Below, piece after piece: positions 17,620 through 28,882 of a stretch of DNA of 64,000 bases. Source of the stretch: Rahnella bruchi. Lineage in GTDB: Bacteria > Pseudomonadota > Gammaproteobacteria > Enterobacterales > Enterobacteriaceae. Position 1 is the stretch's first letter; the number at the start of each line of letters is the position of its first letter. The notes under the pieces are model-generated. The model worked only from the letters and a program-made list of their open reading frames with translations, had not been told where the DNA came from and ran no database searches. A program made the translations under genes and the position numbers. The stretch lies in contig NZ_QZWI01000016.1 in the NCBI RefSeq assembly GCF_003614975.1, positions 1-64,000 on the forward strand. The letters run 5' to 3'.

Positions 17620-18996
17620 TTATACCCCTAAACGCGCTTTCGCATCGGCAATTGCCTGCGCGACCTGCTGCGGAGAAACACCGCCTTTAGCCGCACGTTT
17701 ATCGAGACAGGATTGCAGTTCGAGAATGGCGTAAACGTCATCGCCAATCACGCTGCTGAATTTCTGCAAATCTGCCAGCGGCAATTCTTCCAGCGCTTTG
17801 CCCTGATTTATCGCTTCCACTACCGCTTCACCCACAATATGGTGCGCTTCACGGAACGGAACACCTTTGGCGACCAGATAATCCGCCAGCTCGGTGGAGT
17901 TGGCGTAACCCTGCTGTGCGGCTTCTTTCGCTCGCGGGCGTTTCACCTGAATACCGTCCAGCACCAGCGATGCCATGTTCAGACAATCCATCCAGGTGTC
18001 GAGCGCGTCGAACAGCCCTTCTTTGTCTTCCTGCATGTCTTTGTTATACGCCAGTGGCAGACCTTTCATGGTCATCATCATGCCGGTCAGTGCGCCCTGC
18101 ACCCGACCGCATTTGCCACGGATAAGCTCCAGCGCGTCCGGGTTTTTCTTCTGCGGCATCAGGGAAGAGCCTGATGTCACACGGTCAGACAAATCGATAA
18201 ATGCCGCTTCACCGGTGTTGAAGAAGATCAGATCTTCGGCGAAACGGGACAGGTGAACCATGCTGATGGCCGCATTGGAAAGCAGTTCCAGCACGTGGTC
18301 ACGGTCGGACACGCTGTCGAGGCTGTTGCGGGTGGCAGATGCAAAGCCTAACCAGCCTGCCAGCTGCTCGCGGTCCATCGGATACGCAGTACCGGCCAGT
18401 GCGCCACAACCCAGCGGGCTGACGTCCAGACGGGTCAGCGTATCTTTCAGACGGCTTTCGTCACGCGCCAGCATTTCGACATACGCCATACACCAGTGCG
18501 CGAAGGTCACCGGCTGAGCGCGTTGCAGGTGAGTGTAACCCGGCATCACGGCGTCCTGATTAGCTTCAGCGGTAGCGACCAGCGCCTGTTGCAAATGATG
18601 TAACGCATCGCCCAGCTCAACCACCTGCGCTTTACACCACAGTTTGATGTCAGTGGCGACCTGATCGTTACGGCTGCGACCGGTGTGCAGTTTTTTGCCG
18701 AGATTGCCGACTTTATCGATAAGCTTACCTTCGACCCAGCTGTGAATATCTTCGGCATCGCTGGCTAAAATAGCGCGGGGATTGGCACGGACTTCCTCCA
18801 GCAGTACGGTCAGGGCTTCTTCCAGCTGAATCTGTTCATCCGCGGTTAATACATTCACGGTTACCAGCGCTTTGGACCAGGCAACGGAGCCCACAATGTC
18901 CTGCTCTGCCAGCCGGTAATCGAAACGCAGTGAATCATTCAGCTCTTTAAAACGCTGATCTGCTGCCTGAGTAAAACGTCCGCCCCAAAGTGCCAT
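17620..18996 (-). CDS. argH: Argininosuccinate lyase ArgH
   Basis: The last enzyme of arginine synthesis, splitting argininosuccinate into arginine and fumarate. The 458-residue protein shows the fumarase/lyase signature [12 protein letters not shown] (about residues 279-290), HTGRSRNDQ (about 107-115) and [12 protein letters not shown] (catalytic His region, about 155-166). Length is normal. It is the third gene of an argCBH series with 88 bp from argB; a hairpin lies in that gap. Confidence 0.97.
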   Translation of the reverse strand: MALWGGRFTQAADQRFKELNDSLRFDYRLAEQDIVGSVAWSKALVTVNVLTADEQIQLEEALTVLLEEVRANPRAILASDAEDIHSWVEGKLIDKVGNLGKKLHTGRSRNDQVATDIKLWCKAQVVELGDALHHLQQALVATAEANQDAVMPGYTHLQRAQPVTFAHWCMAYVEMLARDESRLKDTLTRLDVSPLGCGALAGTAYPMDREQLAGWLGFASATRNSLDSVSDRDHVLELLSNAAISMVHLSRFAEDLIFFNTGEAAFIDLSDRVTSGSSLMPQKKNPDALELIRGKCGRVQGALTGMMMTMKGLPLAYNKDMQEDKEGLFDALDTWMDCLNMASLVLDGIQVKRPRAKEAAQQGYANSTELADYLVAKGVPFREAHHIVGEAVVEAINQGKALEELPLADLQKFSSVIGDDVYAILELQSCLDKRAAKGGVSPQQVAQAIADAKARLGV

Positions 18997-19025
18997 TTTC
19001 CTGCTCCTGAAATTTTTTATGCAAA

Positions 19026-19047
19026 AGGGCGCAAGATGCTGCGCCCT
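19026..19047 (-). other. Hairpin between argB and argH
   Basis: Perfect 8-bp stem AGGGCGCA/TGCGCCCT with a 6-nt loop, followed on the minus strand by TTTTGC. It could act as a partial terminator or an mRNA-stabilising structure within the argCBH transcript. Confidence 0.5.
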
Positions 19048-19084
19048 GACAAAAGTGTGTACCGTATGCGCGCCAGATCCGAAG

Positions 19085-19858
19085 CTACGCCAGAATGCGT
19101 GTGCCGATCGCTACGCCGTTAAATAGTGCCGGTAATTGCTCGGCGTGACGCCAGCTGGCGATGTCCACCGGACGTCCGAGAGAACGTGCAGCATCCAGCG
19201 CGGCGTGGACTTTGACGATCATGCCGTCAGTGATAATGCCCTGCTCAATCAGCTGTTCCGCTTTCTCTGCGCTCATTTCCGGAATACGCTGACCTTTGCC
19301 ATCGAGAATACCGCTGACATCAGACAGCAGGATCAGATCTGCGCCCAGCGTGGCCGCCAGCGCCGTTGCCGCCTGATCCGCATTTACATTCATCAGTTCA
19401 CCGGCTGCGGTTATGCCAATAGAGCTGACAATCGGCAGATAGCCTGCGCCGGTCAGCGTGTTGATTAGCGCCGGATTGCCCGCTTCCGCTTTACCGACGA
19501 AGCCCAGTGATGCATCCAGCTGTGTGACGCTGACGGTGCCGCCGTCCGCCAGAGACAGACCCACCGCATTGATATGATTTTTTACCGCCCACGCCAGCAG
19601 GGTTTTGTTAGCGCTGCCCGCGAGCGCGCCGGTGATGATATCAATCTGGTCAGCCGGAGTAACACGCAGACCAGCTTTTTTCACCACGGGCAGATTCAGC
19701 TTTTTCATCAGCTCATCAACCAGGCAGCCGCCACCGTGAACAATGACCAGCGGGCGGTGATATTCCTGACGATAAGCTACGACCGCCATGAACAGGCGCT
19801 CAAGCGCTTCTTCATTGTCCAGCAACACACCACCTAATTTGATGACTAACGGATTCAT
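19085..19858 (-). CDS. argB: Acetylglutamate kinase ArgB
   Basis: Phosphorylates N-acetylglutamate in the second step of arginine synthesis. The 257 residues contain the glycine loops IKLGG (residues 5-9) and HGGG (about 41-44), the substrate segment NVNADQAA (about 158-165) and LLSDVSGIL. It is the size of the E. coli enzyme and lacks the N-terminal arginine-sensing helix of the long kinases. It lies 129 bp downstream of argC, a gap carrying a long imperfect hairpin. Confidence 0.96.
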   Translation of the reverse strand: MNPLVIKLGGVLLDNEEALERLFMAVVAYRQEYHRPLVIVHGGGCLVDELMKKLNLPVVKKAGLRVTPADQIDIITGALAGSANKTLLAWAVKNHINAVGLSLADGGTVSVTQLDASLGFVGKAEAGNPALINTLTGAGYLPIVSSIGITAAGELMNVNADQAATALAATLGADLILLSDVSGILDGKGQRIPEMSAEKAEQLIEQGIITDGMIVKVHAALDAARSLGRPVDIASWRHAEQLPALFNGVAIGTRILA

Positions 19859-19920
19859 AGCTGTTCGCGCCCCGACCGGTTGAGAATGTTAATTAATAAC
19901 AATGGGTTTCATTTAATCTA

Positions 19921-19956
19921 CCACCCCTGCGCGTCTGAATAAACGCTCAGGGGCGG
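19921..19956. repeat. Imperfect hairpin between argC and argB
   Basis: CCACCCCTGCGCGT (19921-19934) pairs with ACGCTCAGGGGCGG (19943-19956) with two mismatches and an 8-nt loop. No T-run follows on the minus strand, so it is more likely an intercistronic stabilising or REP-like element than a terminator. Confidence 0.5.
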
Positions 19957-19987
19957 TTGTTTTTGTTTGCTGACAATCTGAGGATTG

Positions 19988-20992
19988 TTAAAGCAGAGAT
20001 TGCGTTTCAGGGAAGCCGAAACGGATATTCATGCACTGAACCGCCTGTGCTGAGGCGCCTTTGAGCACGTTATCTTCCGTCGCCACCACAATCAGGTGTT
20101 CGCCTTTCACCGCAAAACCGATATCGCAGAACGGCAGACCGACCACGTCTTTCAGCGCCGGAACACCTTTGGTGTACAAACGCACCAGCGGTTTATCGTG
20201 ATAAGCATTATGGAAAGCTTCCGCCACATCCTGCTCCGTCACACCCGCGTTCAGACGGCAGGTGATGGTCGCCAGAATTCCGCGCGGGAAGTTGCCCAGA
20301 TGCGGGGTGAAAATCACCGGCACGCCCAGGTGTTCGACAATTTCCGGCTGATGACGGTGGCTGAACAGTTTGTAAGGCTGAAGACTGACTTCGCAGAAGC
20401 TGTTGCCGAGCGTGGCTTTACGACCTGCGCCGCTGACGCCACTGGTGGCGTTGATGACCGGCCACTGGCCGTCATTGAGCAGACCCTTTTCGATAAGCGG
20501 TTTAAGCGCCAGCTGTGAAGCGGTCGGGTAACAACCCGGCACGGCGATCAGCTGCGCGTCTTTTAATTTGTCAGCCTGCCATTCGGCCAGGCCATACACG
20601 GCTTTATCGAGCAAATCGAGATGCTGATGCTCGAAGCCGTAGAATTCGGTGTAAAACTCAGGTTTGCTGACGCGGAAGGCTCCCGAGAGATCAAACACCA
20701 CGCAGCCCGCCGCCAGAAACTGTGGCGCCAGATCGTGGCTGACTTCGTGCGCGGTCGCCAGAAATACTACATCGACACCTTTCGCTGCTTCCGCCACATC
20801 AGTCAGCGGCAAAACAGGCAAATCGACGATGCCTTTTAATTGAGGATGCAAATCAGAAAGCAATTTTCCTGCATCTGCACTTTGCGCTGAAACCGTTAAA
20901 CCGGTTATGTTCATATGTGGGTGGCGATTCAGGTAAGCGGCGAGTTCGGCTCCGGCATAACCTGTGGCACCAACAATCAGCGTATTCAACAT
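19988..20992 (-). CDS. argC: N-acetyl-gamma-glutamyl-phosphate reductase ArgC
   Basis: NADPH-dependent third step of arginine synthesis. The 334-residue protein opens with the dinucleotide motif [12 protein letters not shown]. The catalytic cysteine is in [14 protein letters not shown] (about residues 150-163), and SGVSGAGRK and HRHQPEI are family-typical. It is the promoter-proximal gene of argCBH and is divergent from argE across a 137-bp region with two ARG boxes. Confidence 0.97.
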   Translation of the reverse strand: MLNTLIVGATGYAGAELAAYLNRHPHMNITGLTVSAQSADAGKLLSDLHPQLKGIVDLPVLPLTDVAEAAKGVDVVFLATAHEVSHDLAPQFLAAGCVVFDLSGAFRVSKPEFYTEFYGFEHQHLDLLDKAVYGLAEWQADKLKDAQLIAVPGCYPTASQLALKPLIEKGLLNDGQWPVINATSGVSGAGRKATLGNSFCEVSLQPYKLFSHRHQPEIVEHLGVPVIFTPHLGNFPRGILATITCRLNAGVTEQDVAEAFHNAYHDKPLVRLYTKGVPALKDVVGLPFCDIGFAVKGEHLIVVATEDNVLKGASAQAVQCMNIRFGFPETQSLL

Positions 20993-21065
20993 AGGGCTTG
21001 TTCACCTTCTCAATTTTTGGGTAGGGGCCGGATGAATTTTTTCCGGTTTCCTTACGCGCTGGCTT

Positions 21066-21104
21066 ATTGTATTTTTATTCACAATTATTGCATGAATATG
21101 AATA
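21066..21104. promoter_or_regulatory. Tandem ARG boxes (ArgR operator) between argC and argE
   Basis: Two 18-bp boxes, 21066-21083 (core TGTATTTTTATTCA, 13 of 14 to TGAATWWWWATTCA) and 21087-21104 (core TGCATGAATATGAA, weaker), are separated by exactly 3 bp. This is the geometry bound by an ArgR hexamer, here covering the divergent argCBH and argE promoters. Confidence 0.88.
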
Positions 21105-21129
21105 CTACCCTAACTAAAGGCTGTCAACA

Positions 21130-22281
21130 GTGAAGATGAAATTACCTCCTTTTATTGAGCTCTACCGGGCGTTAATTGCAACGCCTTCCATCAGCGCAAC
21201 CGACGCGGCTTTGGACCAGAGCAATGAGACGTTAATCAATTTACTGGCAGGCTGGTTCGGTGATTTAGGCTTCAAAGTCGAAGTGCAACCCGTTCCAGGA
21301 ACACGCCATAAATTCAATATGTTAGCCAGCACCGGCGAAGGCGCTGGCGGCTTGCTGCTGGCCGGCCACACCGACACAGTTCCGTTCGATGATGGCCGCT
21401 GGACACGCGATCCGTTCACCCTCACCGAGCATGAAAATAAGCTCTATGGTCTGGGTACTGCCGACATGAAAGGTTTCTTCGCCTTTATCCTCGATTCACT
21501 GCGTGATGTAGACCTGACCAAACTGACTAAACCGCTGTATATTTTGGCGACCGCTGATGAAGAAACCACCATGGCCGGTGCCAGCTATTTCTCCAAAAAC
21601 GCCAAAATCCGCCCCGATTGCGCCATCATTGGCGAACCGACTTCCCTGAAGCCCGTTCGTGCGCACAAAGGTCATTTGTCGAATGCTATTCGCATCACCG
21701 GCCAGTCCGGTCATTCCAGTGATCCTTCACGCGGCGTGAACGCGATTGAGCTGATGCATGAATCGATTACCCATTTAATGACGCTGCGCAATACGCTGAA
21801 AAGCCGTTACAACCACAGTGGTTTCGTGATCCCGTACCCGACCATGAACTTTGGGTATATCAACGGCGGCGACGCGCCAAACCGTATTTGTGCGTGCTGC
21901 GAAATGCATATGGATATCCGCCCGCTGCCGGGTCTGACGCTGTCCGAGATCAACGGATTGCTCAATGAAGCGCTGGCACCGGTGAGCGAACGCTGGCCGG
22001 GACGTCTGGCGATTGAGGAACTGCATCCGCCGATCCCGGGTTATGAGTGTCCGCCGGATCACCCGCTGGTGCAGGTGGTCGAAAAGCTGCTGGGTGTGGA
22101 AACGGAAATCGTTAACTACTGCACCGAAGCGCCGTTCATTCAGGAACTGTGCCCGACGCTGGTTCTCGGACCGGGTTCTATCGATCAGGCGCATCAGCCA
22201 GACGAATATATTGATACCGCGTTCATTAAACCAACTCGCGAGCTGATTTCTCAGGTCGTTCATCACTTCTGTTATCACTGA
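21130..22281 (+). CDS. argE: Acetylornithine deacetylase ArgE
   Basis: Removes the acetyl group from N-acetylornithine. The 383-residue M20-fold enzyme shows [13 protein letters not shown] (His, Asp), GTADMKGF (Asp), TADEETTM (Glu-Glu), GEPTSLKP and the C-terminal [12 protein letters not shown] (His). The start is a GTG at 21130 with AAAGG 9 nt upstream; an ATG two codons later (21136) is the alternative. It is controlled with argCBH through the shared ARG boxes. Confidence 0.96.
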   Translation: MKMKLPPFIELYRALIATPSISATDAALDQSNETLINLLAGWFGDLGFKVEVQPVPGTRHKFNMLASTGEGAGGLLLAGHTDTVPFDDGRWTRDPFTLTEHENKLYGLGTADMKGFFAFILDSLRDVDLTKLTKPLYILATADEETTMAGASYFSKNAKIRPDCAIIGEPTSLKPVRAHKGHLSNAIRITGQSGHSSDPSRGVNAIELMHESITHLMTLRNTLKSRYNHSGFVIPYPTMNFGYINGGDAPNRICACCEMHMDIRPLPGLTLSEINGLLNEALAPVSERWPGRLAIEELHPPIPGYECPPDHPLVQVVEKLLGVETEIVNYCTEAPFIQELCPTLVLGPGSIDQAHQPDEYIDTAFIKPTRELISQVVHHFCYH

Positions 22282-22312
22282 TACTGAATTACGGATTGAT
22301 GAAGAAACAATC

Positions 22313-22336
22313 AGGGCGCTCACGGGCGCCCTTTGA
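22313..22336 (+). terminator. Terminator after argE
   Basis: Stem AGGGCGC/GCGCCCT (22313-22319 with 22326-22332) followed by TTTG, about 30 nt after the stop codon. The T-run is short. Confidence 0.65.
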
Positions 22337-22371
22337 TACTGTACAAAACGTTGATTAGCCAAACTGATATC

Positions 22372-22399
22372 GTCGCTGTTGTAATTAAATTTCAGCGAC
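22372..22399. repeat. Inverted repeat upstream of ppc
   Basis: GTCGCTG (22372-22378) and CAGCGAC (22393-22399) flank a 14-nt A/T-rich centre in the 290-bp argE-ppc gap. Otherwise this gap holds only the argE terminator and presumably the ppc promoter. Confidence 0.4.
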
Positions 22400-22571
22400 A
22401 TCGCCAAAAAGACCATTTTTCATGTGAGTGATCGGGGCTTTTTGGGTTAAAACAGGGGTGGCATTTAAAAAGTATGGCCAGGTTGGCAGGGTGAACGGGG
22501 CAAGAATGCCTGACGGGTGAAAGTTATTTACAGAAAATAAAAATTAAACGAGAGAACGGGTCAGAGGTAAT

Positions 22572-25217
22572 ATGAACGAACAATATTCCGCAATGCGAAG
22601 TAATGTCAGCACCTTAGGTAAATTGCTAGGTGACACGATCAAAGATACGTTGGGAGAGCATATCCTGGATCGTGTTGAGAAAATCCGTAAGCTGTCGAAA
22701 TCCTCCCGTGCCGGAAACGACGCGGATCGACAGGAATTGCTGTCAACGCTGCAAAATCTCTCAAATGATGAGCTGCTGCCGGTTGCCCGAGCTTTTAGCC
22801 AGTTCCTGAATTTAGCCAACGTGGCGGAACAATATCACAGCATTTCGCCGCACGGCGAAGCAGCCAGCAATCCTGAAGCGCTGGCGCAATTGTTCGATCG
22901 TCTGAAATCCAAAAATCTCTCTGAACAGCAATTACGGGATGCCGTTGACCAGCTTTCTATCGAACTGGTTCTGACCGCGCACCCGACAGAAATTGCCCGC
23001 CGTACGCTGATCCACAAACTGGTCGAAGTGAATAACTGCCTCAAGCAGCTCGACCATAATGATCTGGCCGATTACGAGCGCAAACAAATCATGCGCCGCC
23101 TGCGTCAGTTGATCGCGCAGTCATGGCATACCGATGAAATCCGCAAAAATCGCCCTTCTCCGGTGGATGAAGCCAAATGGGGCTTTGCGGTAGTAGAAAA
23201 CAGCCTTTGGGAAGGCGTGCCGGCTTTCCTGCGCGAACTGAATGAGCAGCTGGAATCTTCACTGGATTACAAAATGCCAGTGGAAGCCGTGCCGGTTCGC
23301 TTTACCTCCTGGATGGGTGGCGACCGCGATGGTAACCCGAACGTGACCGCGGATATCACCCGTCACGTGCTGTTACTGAGCCGCTGGAAAGCAACTGACC
23401 TGTTCCTGCGCGATGTGGCAGTGCTGGTGTCAGAGCTGTCGATGACCGAATGTACGCCGGAGCTGCGCGAGCTGGCCGGTGGTGCGGACATCCTCGAACC
23501 TTACCGCGAAATCATGAAGCAGCTTCGTTCGCAACTGACTAATACTCAGGTGTATCTGGAAGCCCGTCTGAAAGGCGAACGCGTTGCACGACCTCACGAT
23601 CTGCTGGTGAAAAATGATCAGCTGTGGGCACCGCTGTATGCCTGCTACCAGTCGCTGCAAGCTTGCAACATGGGCATTATCGCCAACGGTCAGTTGCTCG
23701 ATACCCTGCGCCGCGTGCGCTGTTTCGGCGTGCCGCTGGTCCGTATCGACGTGCGTCAGGAAAGCACCCGCCATACCGACGCTATCGCTGAAATCACCCG
23801 TTATCTGGGGCTGGGCGATTACGAAAGCTGGTCAGAATCTGACAAACAGGCATTCCTGATCCGCGAACTGAATTCAAAACGTCCGCTGGTGCCACGTCAC
23901 TGGGAACCTAGCGCAGATACCAAAGAAGTGCTCGATACCTGTCAGGTGATTGCCGAAGCGCCGGAAGGTTCGATTGCGGCGTATGTCATCTCAATGGCGC
24001 GTACTCCGTCTGACGTGCTGGCCGTGCATCTGCTGCTTAAAGAAGCCGGTTGCCCGTTCCCGCTGCCTGTCGCGCCGCTGTTCGAAACGCTCGACGACCT
24101 GAACAATGCCGACGATGTGATGAAGCAGTTGCTGAGCATCGACTGGTATCGCGGTTTCATTCAGGGCAAACAGATGGTGATGATTGGCTATTCCGACTCC
24201 GCAAAAGACGCGGGCGTAATGGCGGCATCATGGGCGCAATATCGCGCGCAGGATGCATTGATCAAAACCTGCGAGAAATCCGGGATTGCTCTGACGCTGT
24301 TCCACGGACGCGGTGGTTCTATTGGCCGTGGTGGCGCACCGGCACAGGCAGCATTGTTGTCTCAGCCTCCGGGCAGCCTGAAAGGTGGCCTGCGCGTCAC
24401 CGAACAGGGCGAGATGATCCGCTTCAAATTCGGTCTGCCGGAAGTCACCATCAGCAGCCTGGCGCTGTACACCTCGGCGATTCTGGAAGCTAACCTGTTG
24501 CCACCGCCTGAGCCGAAACAAGCCTGGGTCAACATCATGGAACAGCTGTCTGATGTGTCTTGCAAGATGTACCGCGGTTACGTTCGCGAGAACAAAGACT
24601 TCGTGCCTTACTTCCGCGCCGCAACGCCTGAGCAGGAACTGGCGAAACTGCCACTGGGTTCGCGCCCGGCGAAACGTAAAGCCAGCGGCGGTGTTGAAAG
24701 CCTGCGTGCTATTCCGTGGATTTTCGCCTGGACGCAAAACCGACTGATGCTGCCAGCCTGGCTGGGCGCCGGTGCCGGTTTGCAGGCTGTGGTGGATGGC
24801 GGTAAACGCGACGAGCTCGAAACCATGTGCCGCGACTGGCCATTCTTCTCCACCCGTATTGGTATGCTGGAAATGGTGTTTGCGAAAGCGGACCTGTGGC
24901 TGGCGGAATACTATGACCACCGTCTGGTTGGCGAAGAACTGTGGCCACTTGGACAGCAACTGCGTGAGCAGCTGGCGAGTGATATCAAAGTGATTTTGGC
25001 GATTTCTAACGACGATCACCTGATGGAAGACTTGCCGTGGATTGCGGAATCCATCGCACTGCGTAACGTCTACACCGACCCGCTGAACGTGTTGCAGGCT
25101 GAATTGCTGCACCGCTCCCGCGAGCTGGAGAAAGACGGCAAACAGGACGCTAACGTTGAACAGGCGCTGATGGTGACGATTGCTGGTGTGGCAGCAGGTA
25201 TGCGTAATACCGGCTAA
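22572..25217 (+). CDS. ppc: Phosphoenolpyruvate carboxylase Ppc
   Basis: Makes oxaloacetate from PEP and bicarbonate, feeding the TCA cycle and the aspartate-derived amino acids made by the neighbouring met genes. At 881 residues it is nearly identical in layout to the E. coli enzyme: [13 protein letters not shown] (catalytic His, about residue 137), [43 protein letters not shown] and the conserved C-terminus AAGMRNTG. It is followed by a strong terminator. Confidence 0.98.
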   Translation: MNEQYSAMRSNVSTLGKLLGDTIKDTLGEHILDRVEKIRKLSKSSRAGNDADRQELLSTLQNLSNDELLPVARAFSQFLNLANVAEQYHSISPHGEAASNPEALAQLFDRLKSKNLSEQQLRDAVDQLSIELVLTAHPTEIARRTLIHKLVEVNNCLKQLDHNDLADYERKQIMRRLRQLIAQSWHTDEIRKNRPSPVDEAKWGFAVVENSLWEGVPAFLRELNEQLESSLDYKMPVEAVPVRFTSWMGGDRDGNPNVTADITRHVLLLSRWKATDLFLRDVAVLVSELSMTECTPELRELAGGADILEPYREIMKQLRSQLTNTQVYLEARLKGERVARPHDLLVKNDQLWAPLYACYQSLQACNMGIIANGQLLDTLRRVRCFGVPLVRIDVRQESTRHTDAIAEITRYLGLGDYESWSESDKQAFLIRELNSKRPLVPRHWEPSADTKEVLDTCQVIAEAPEGSIAAYVISMARTPSDVLAVHLLLKEAGCPFPLPVAPLFETLDDLNNADDVMKQLLSIDWYRGFIQGKQMVMIGYSDSAKDAGVMAASWAQYRAQDALIKTCEKSGIALTLFHGRGGSIGRGGAPAQAALLSQPPGSLKGGLRVTEQGEMIRFKFGLPEVTISSLALYTSAILEANLLPPPEPKQAWVNIMEQLSDVSCKMYRGYVRENKDFVPYFRAATPEQELAKLPLGSRPAKRKASGGVESLRAIPWIFAWTQNRLMLPAWLGAGAGLQAVVDGGKRDELETMCRDWPFFSTRIGMLEMVFAKADLWLAEYYDHRLVGEELWPLGQQLREQLASDIKVILAISNDDHLMEDLPWIAESIALRNVYTDPLNVLQAELLHRSRELEKDGKQDANVEQALMVTIAGVAAGMRNTG

Positions 25218-25240
25218 TTCCCGCAGACAAGCACCCAAAG

Positions 25241-25267
25241 AAAAACCCGCGAATTCGCGGGTTTTTT
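25241..25267. terminator. Bidirectional terminator between ppc and metF
   Basis: AAACCCGCG/CGCGGGTTT stem with loop AATT, flanked by A- and T-runs. It serves ppc (plus) and metF (minus). Confidence 0.92.
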
Positions 25268-25289
25268 GTATTCTGCATCGGGCAAAAGA

Positions 25290-26225
<936 letters not shown>

Positions 26226-26245
26226 TTATTATGGTTCGTCATGAT

Positions 26246-26277
26246 GGACGTTTGGACGTCTAAACGTATAGATAGAA
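26246..26277. promoter_or_regulatory. MetJ operator (met boxes) of metF
   Basis: Consecutive 8-mers resembling AGACGTCT: GGACGTTT (26246-26253), GGACGTCT (26254-26261), AAACGTAT (26262-26269) and a weak fourth AGATAGAA (26270-26277). MetJ-SAM binds such arrays cooperatively. Confidence 0.88.
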
Positions 26278-26406
26278 AATGACGGAAAGCGGGCAAAGTG
26301 TCAACGTTAAAATGAGGGGATAGGATGATTAATCTTCACGCAAACTGAAAGAATTTCACTTTGGGGAATGTTTGCTGCGGGGAAGATGAGGAAAAATGGA
26401 GATTTT

Positions 26407-26440
26407 TTACTCCTGCCCTTCATGAGACGGACAGGAGTAA
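26407..26440. repeat. Inverted repeat downstream of metL
   Basis: TTACTCCTG (26407-26415) pairs with CAGGAGTAA (26432-26440), 5 nt beyond the metL stop codon. On the minus strand it is followed by A residues, not T, so it is not a textbook terminator but may protect or end the metBL transcript. Confidence 0.5.
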
Positions 26441-26444
26441 GGAA

Positions 26445-28880
26445 TTACAGAAGTTGAGTCAGACGATTAAGGTCAGACTGCAATGCACCGGCGGTGACAT
26501 CACGTCCTGCACCCGGCCCGCGGATCACCAGCGGGTTATCGCGGTACCAGCGGCTTTCGATAGCAAACACGTTATCGCATGGTAAAAGGGAAGCCAGAGG
26601 ATGATCCTCACGCACCGCTTCAACACCAACGCGCGCTTTGCCGTTCGCATCGAACCGCGCCACGTAGCGCAGCACCAAACCCATTTCGCGGGCGGCTTCC
26701 AGACGTTGCAGCATTTGCTGGTTCAACGCCTCGCCGTCTTCAAAGAACTGATCGACGGAACCTGTCACACAGCTCTCCGGCACCAGCGACTCAACACGAA
26801 CTTGCGTCGGTTCAATGTCATATCCCGCTTCACGCGCCAGAATCACCAGTTTACGCATGACATCCTGACCGGATAAATCATCACGCGGATCTGGCTCCGT
26901 CAGCCCCTGTTGCCACGCCAAATCCACCAGTTCTGTGAACGGCAGCGTGCCGTCAAATTGCAGGAACAGCCACGACAATGTACCGGAGAAAATCCCGCTG
27001 ATGGCCAGAATGCTGTCGCCGCTGTCGCGCAAATCACGCACCGTATGGTTTACCGGCAAACCGGCGCCCACAGTGGCGTTATACAACCAGTGGCTGTCAG
27101 TTTTAGAAAACGCATCGCGGATCTGGCGGTATTTATGGGTGTCCGACGCGCCAGCCAGCTTGTTGGCGCTGATCACGTGGAAACCGTAACTGGCGAAATC
27201 CAGATACTGATCGGCCAGTTCAGCGCTGGCGGTGACGTCCAGCACCACTAAATCGTCATAAGGATGCGCACGCATCCACAGGAACAACGATTCTTCATCG
27301 TGCGCCTGTGCTTCATCATCAAAGAAAGCCAGAGCACGGCTGGCGTCCAGCCCTTCATAATTAAGCAGGCTGCGCTTACTGTCGACCACACCGGCCAGCA
27401 CGAACTCAAAGCCGCTGCGGGCAGAAATGTTCTTTTGCTCGCGGGCGAACAGTTCCAGCCAGCGTGAGCCGATATTGCCTTTACCAAACAGCATCAGACC
27501 GATTTGCTTTTCAGCACGGAACAGCGTCTTGTGCAGCCCCTGAATCAGGTGCGCGGTCGGGCCGATACGCAGCACAGCGACCAGGCTGATGCCGTCTTCG
27601 GCCTGCCATATAAACTCGACAGGCTGATCTTTCATTTCCTGATAAAAACGGTGGCTGTGCAGCGGATTCTTGCAAACCCCCGCACCGACCAGCGCCACCA
27701 GCGCCAGCCCTTCACGCAGCGTCAGACGCGCCGGAAGTGCCGCCTCTTCAAGAACCTGCAACGCACTGCCCGCCACTTCGGAGGTGTAGCAAAGTTGCAG
27801 CAAATTACGGTCAGGATGAATGCCGGTACACAGCGGTTTGATCTGCGCACGTTTCAGCAGCAGCTCAACATCTTTTTGCGCCAGACCAAAATCGTGGCCG
27901 GACGGAATGACCATTTCGATCAGACAGATATCATCGTGGCTGGTGACAATTTTTGCACCTGTACCGGAAGCCAGCACGCGCTCAATACGCGTTGAGCCTT
28001 GCTCCGGCTGGTAGCTGCAACGCAGCTGTAAATCGATATCGCTGCCGGAAACCGGCTGAAGCGTACGGGTGTGCAATACCGGGGCCGCCAGACGCGCCAG
28101 TTCACTGGCTTCATCGAGGCGCAGCAACGGCAGCAGACACGCATCTTTTACTTTACGCGGGTCAGCGCTGTAGACACCGGCCACATCACTCCAGATAGTC
28201 ACGCGGCTGGCATCGGCGAGTGCGCCAATCTGAGTAGCGGAATAGTCACTGCCATTACGGCCAAGCAACACGGTTTCACCCGCTTCGCTGCGGGCGATAA
28301 AGCCGGTCACCACCAGATATTGCTGAGGATGTTGCGCGAGAAGTTGTTGCAGCAGCGGATACGAACGGCCCTCATCCACCTGAGGTTGAGCGGCACGTTC
28401 AGCACGCAGGAATTCACGGGCATCCAGCCAGGCGGCCGGTAATTCCAGTTTGCATAACACCGCAGACATCAGGCGTGCAGACCAGACTTCGCCGTGCCCG
28501 ACGACTTCGGCGTAAATCGCGTCGGTCATTTTACCATCAAGCAAAACGGCCAGACGTTCGAGATCATGAATAAACGAAGCAATAAGCGGTTCGGCCATTT
28601 CCGGCGGCAACAGGCCGGTTATCAAATCACTCTGATAACGGCGCAGAGCCTGCTGAACCTGATGCGCGGCAATTCTGTCTGTCTGGCTGAGCTTCAGCCA
28701 ACTGATCAGCTGGTTGGTTGTGCTGCCCGCCGCCGACACCACCATCATGTCACCCGGCTTAGCATACTCGGCCATGATCCCGGCAACGCGCAGATAACAT
28801 TTCACGTCGGCCAGACTGCTACCACCAAATTTGTGCAACTGACGGCTTCCCGCCGGCGCTGCAACCGCTATTGCATTCAT
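26445..28880 (-). CDS. metL: Bifunctional aspartokinase II / homoserine dehydrogenase II MetL
   Basis: Catalyses the first and third steps of the aspartate pathway towards methionine. At 811 residues it has an N-terminal kinase domain (KFGGSSLADVKCY; GRNGSDYSAT; about 1-300), a linker/regulatory region and a C-terminal dehydrogenase (GKGNIGSRWLELF, NKLAGASDTHKYRQ, GIFSGTLSW, DDLSGQDVMRKL). It is separated from metB by only 2 nt, so the pair is translated from one metBL message under MetJ. Confidence 0.97.
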   Translation of the reverse strand: MNAIAVAAPAGSRQLHKFGGSSLADVKCYLRVAGIMAEYAKPGDMMVVSAAGSTTNQLISWLKLSQTDRIAAHQVQQALRRYQSDLITGLLPPEMAEPLIASFIHDLERLAVLLDGKMTDAIYAEVVGHGEVWSARLMSAVLCKLELPAAWLDAREFLRAERAAQPQVDEGRSYPLLQQLLAQHPQQYLVVTGFIARSEAGETVLLGRNGSDYSATQIGALADASRVTIWSDVAGVYSADPRKVKDACLLPLLRLDEASELARLAAPVLHTRTLQPVSGSDIDLQLRCSYQPEQGSTRIERVLASGTGAKIVTSHDDICLIEMVIPSGHDFGLAQKDVELLLKRAQIKPLCTGIHPDRNLLQLCYTSEVAGSALQVLEEAALPARLTLREGLALVALVGAGVCKNPLHSHRFYQEMKDQPVEFIWQAEDGISLVAVLRIGPTAHLIQGLHKTLFRAEKQIGLMLFGKGNIGSRWLELFAREQKNISARSGFEFVLAGVVDSKRSLLNYEGLDASRALAFFDDEAQAHDEESLFLWMRAHPYDDLVVLDVTASAELADQYLDFASYGFHVISANKLAGASDTHKYRQIRDAFSKTDSHWLYNATVGAGLPVNHTVRDLRDSGDSILAISGIFSGTLSWLFLQFDGTLPFTELVDLAWQQGLTEPDPRDDLSGQDVMRKLVILAREAGYDIEPTQVRVESLVPESCVTGSVDQFFEDGEALNQQMLQRLEAAREMGLVLRYVARFDANGKARVGVEAVREDHPLASLLPCDNVFAIESRWYRDNPLVIRGPGAGRDVTAGALQSDLNRLTQLL

Positions 28881-28882
28881 AC

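Noticed and set aside
22372-22399. Operator for ppc
   Set aside because: The GTCGCTG inverted repeat matches no regulator motif that I know, so it is recorded only as a repeat.
24228-25238. 336-codon minus-strand open frame
   Set aside because: It is a shadow of ppc; the composition (many His, Gln, Arg, Phe) is typical of antisense frames.
26407-26440. Intrinsic terminator of metL
   Set aside because: The stem is good but the minus strand continues with A residues; kept only as an inverted repeat.
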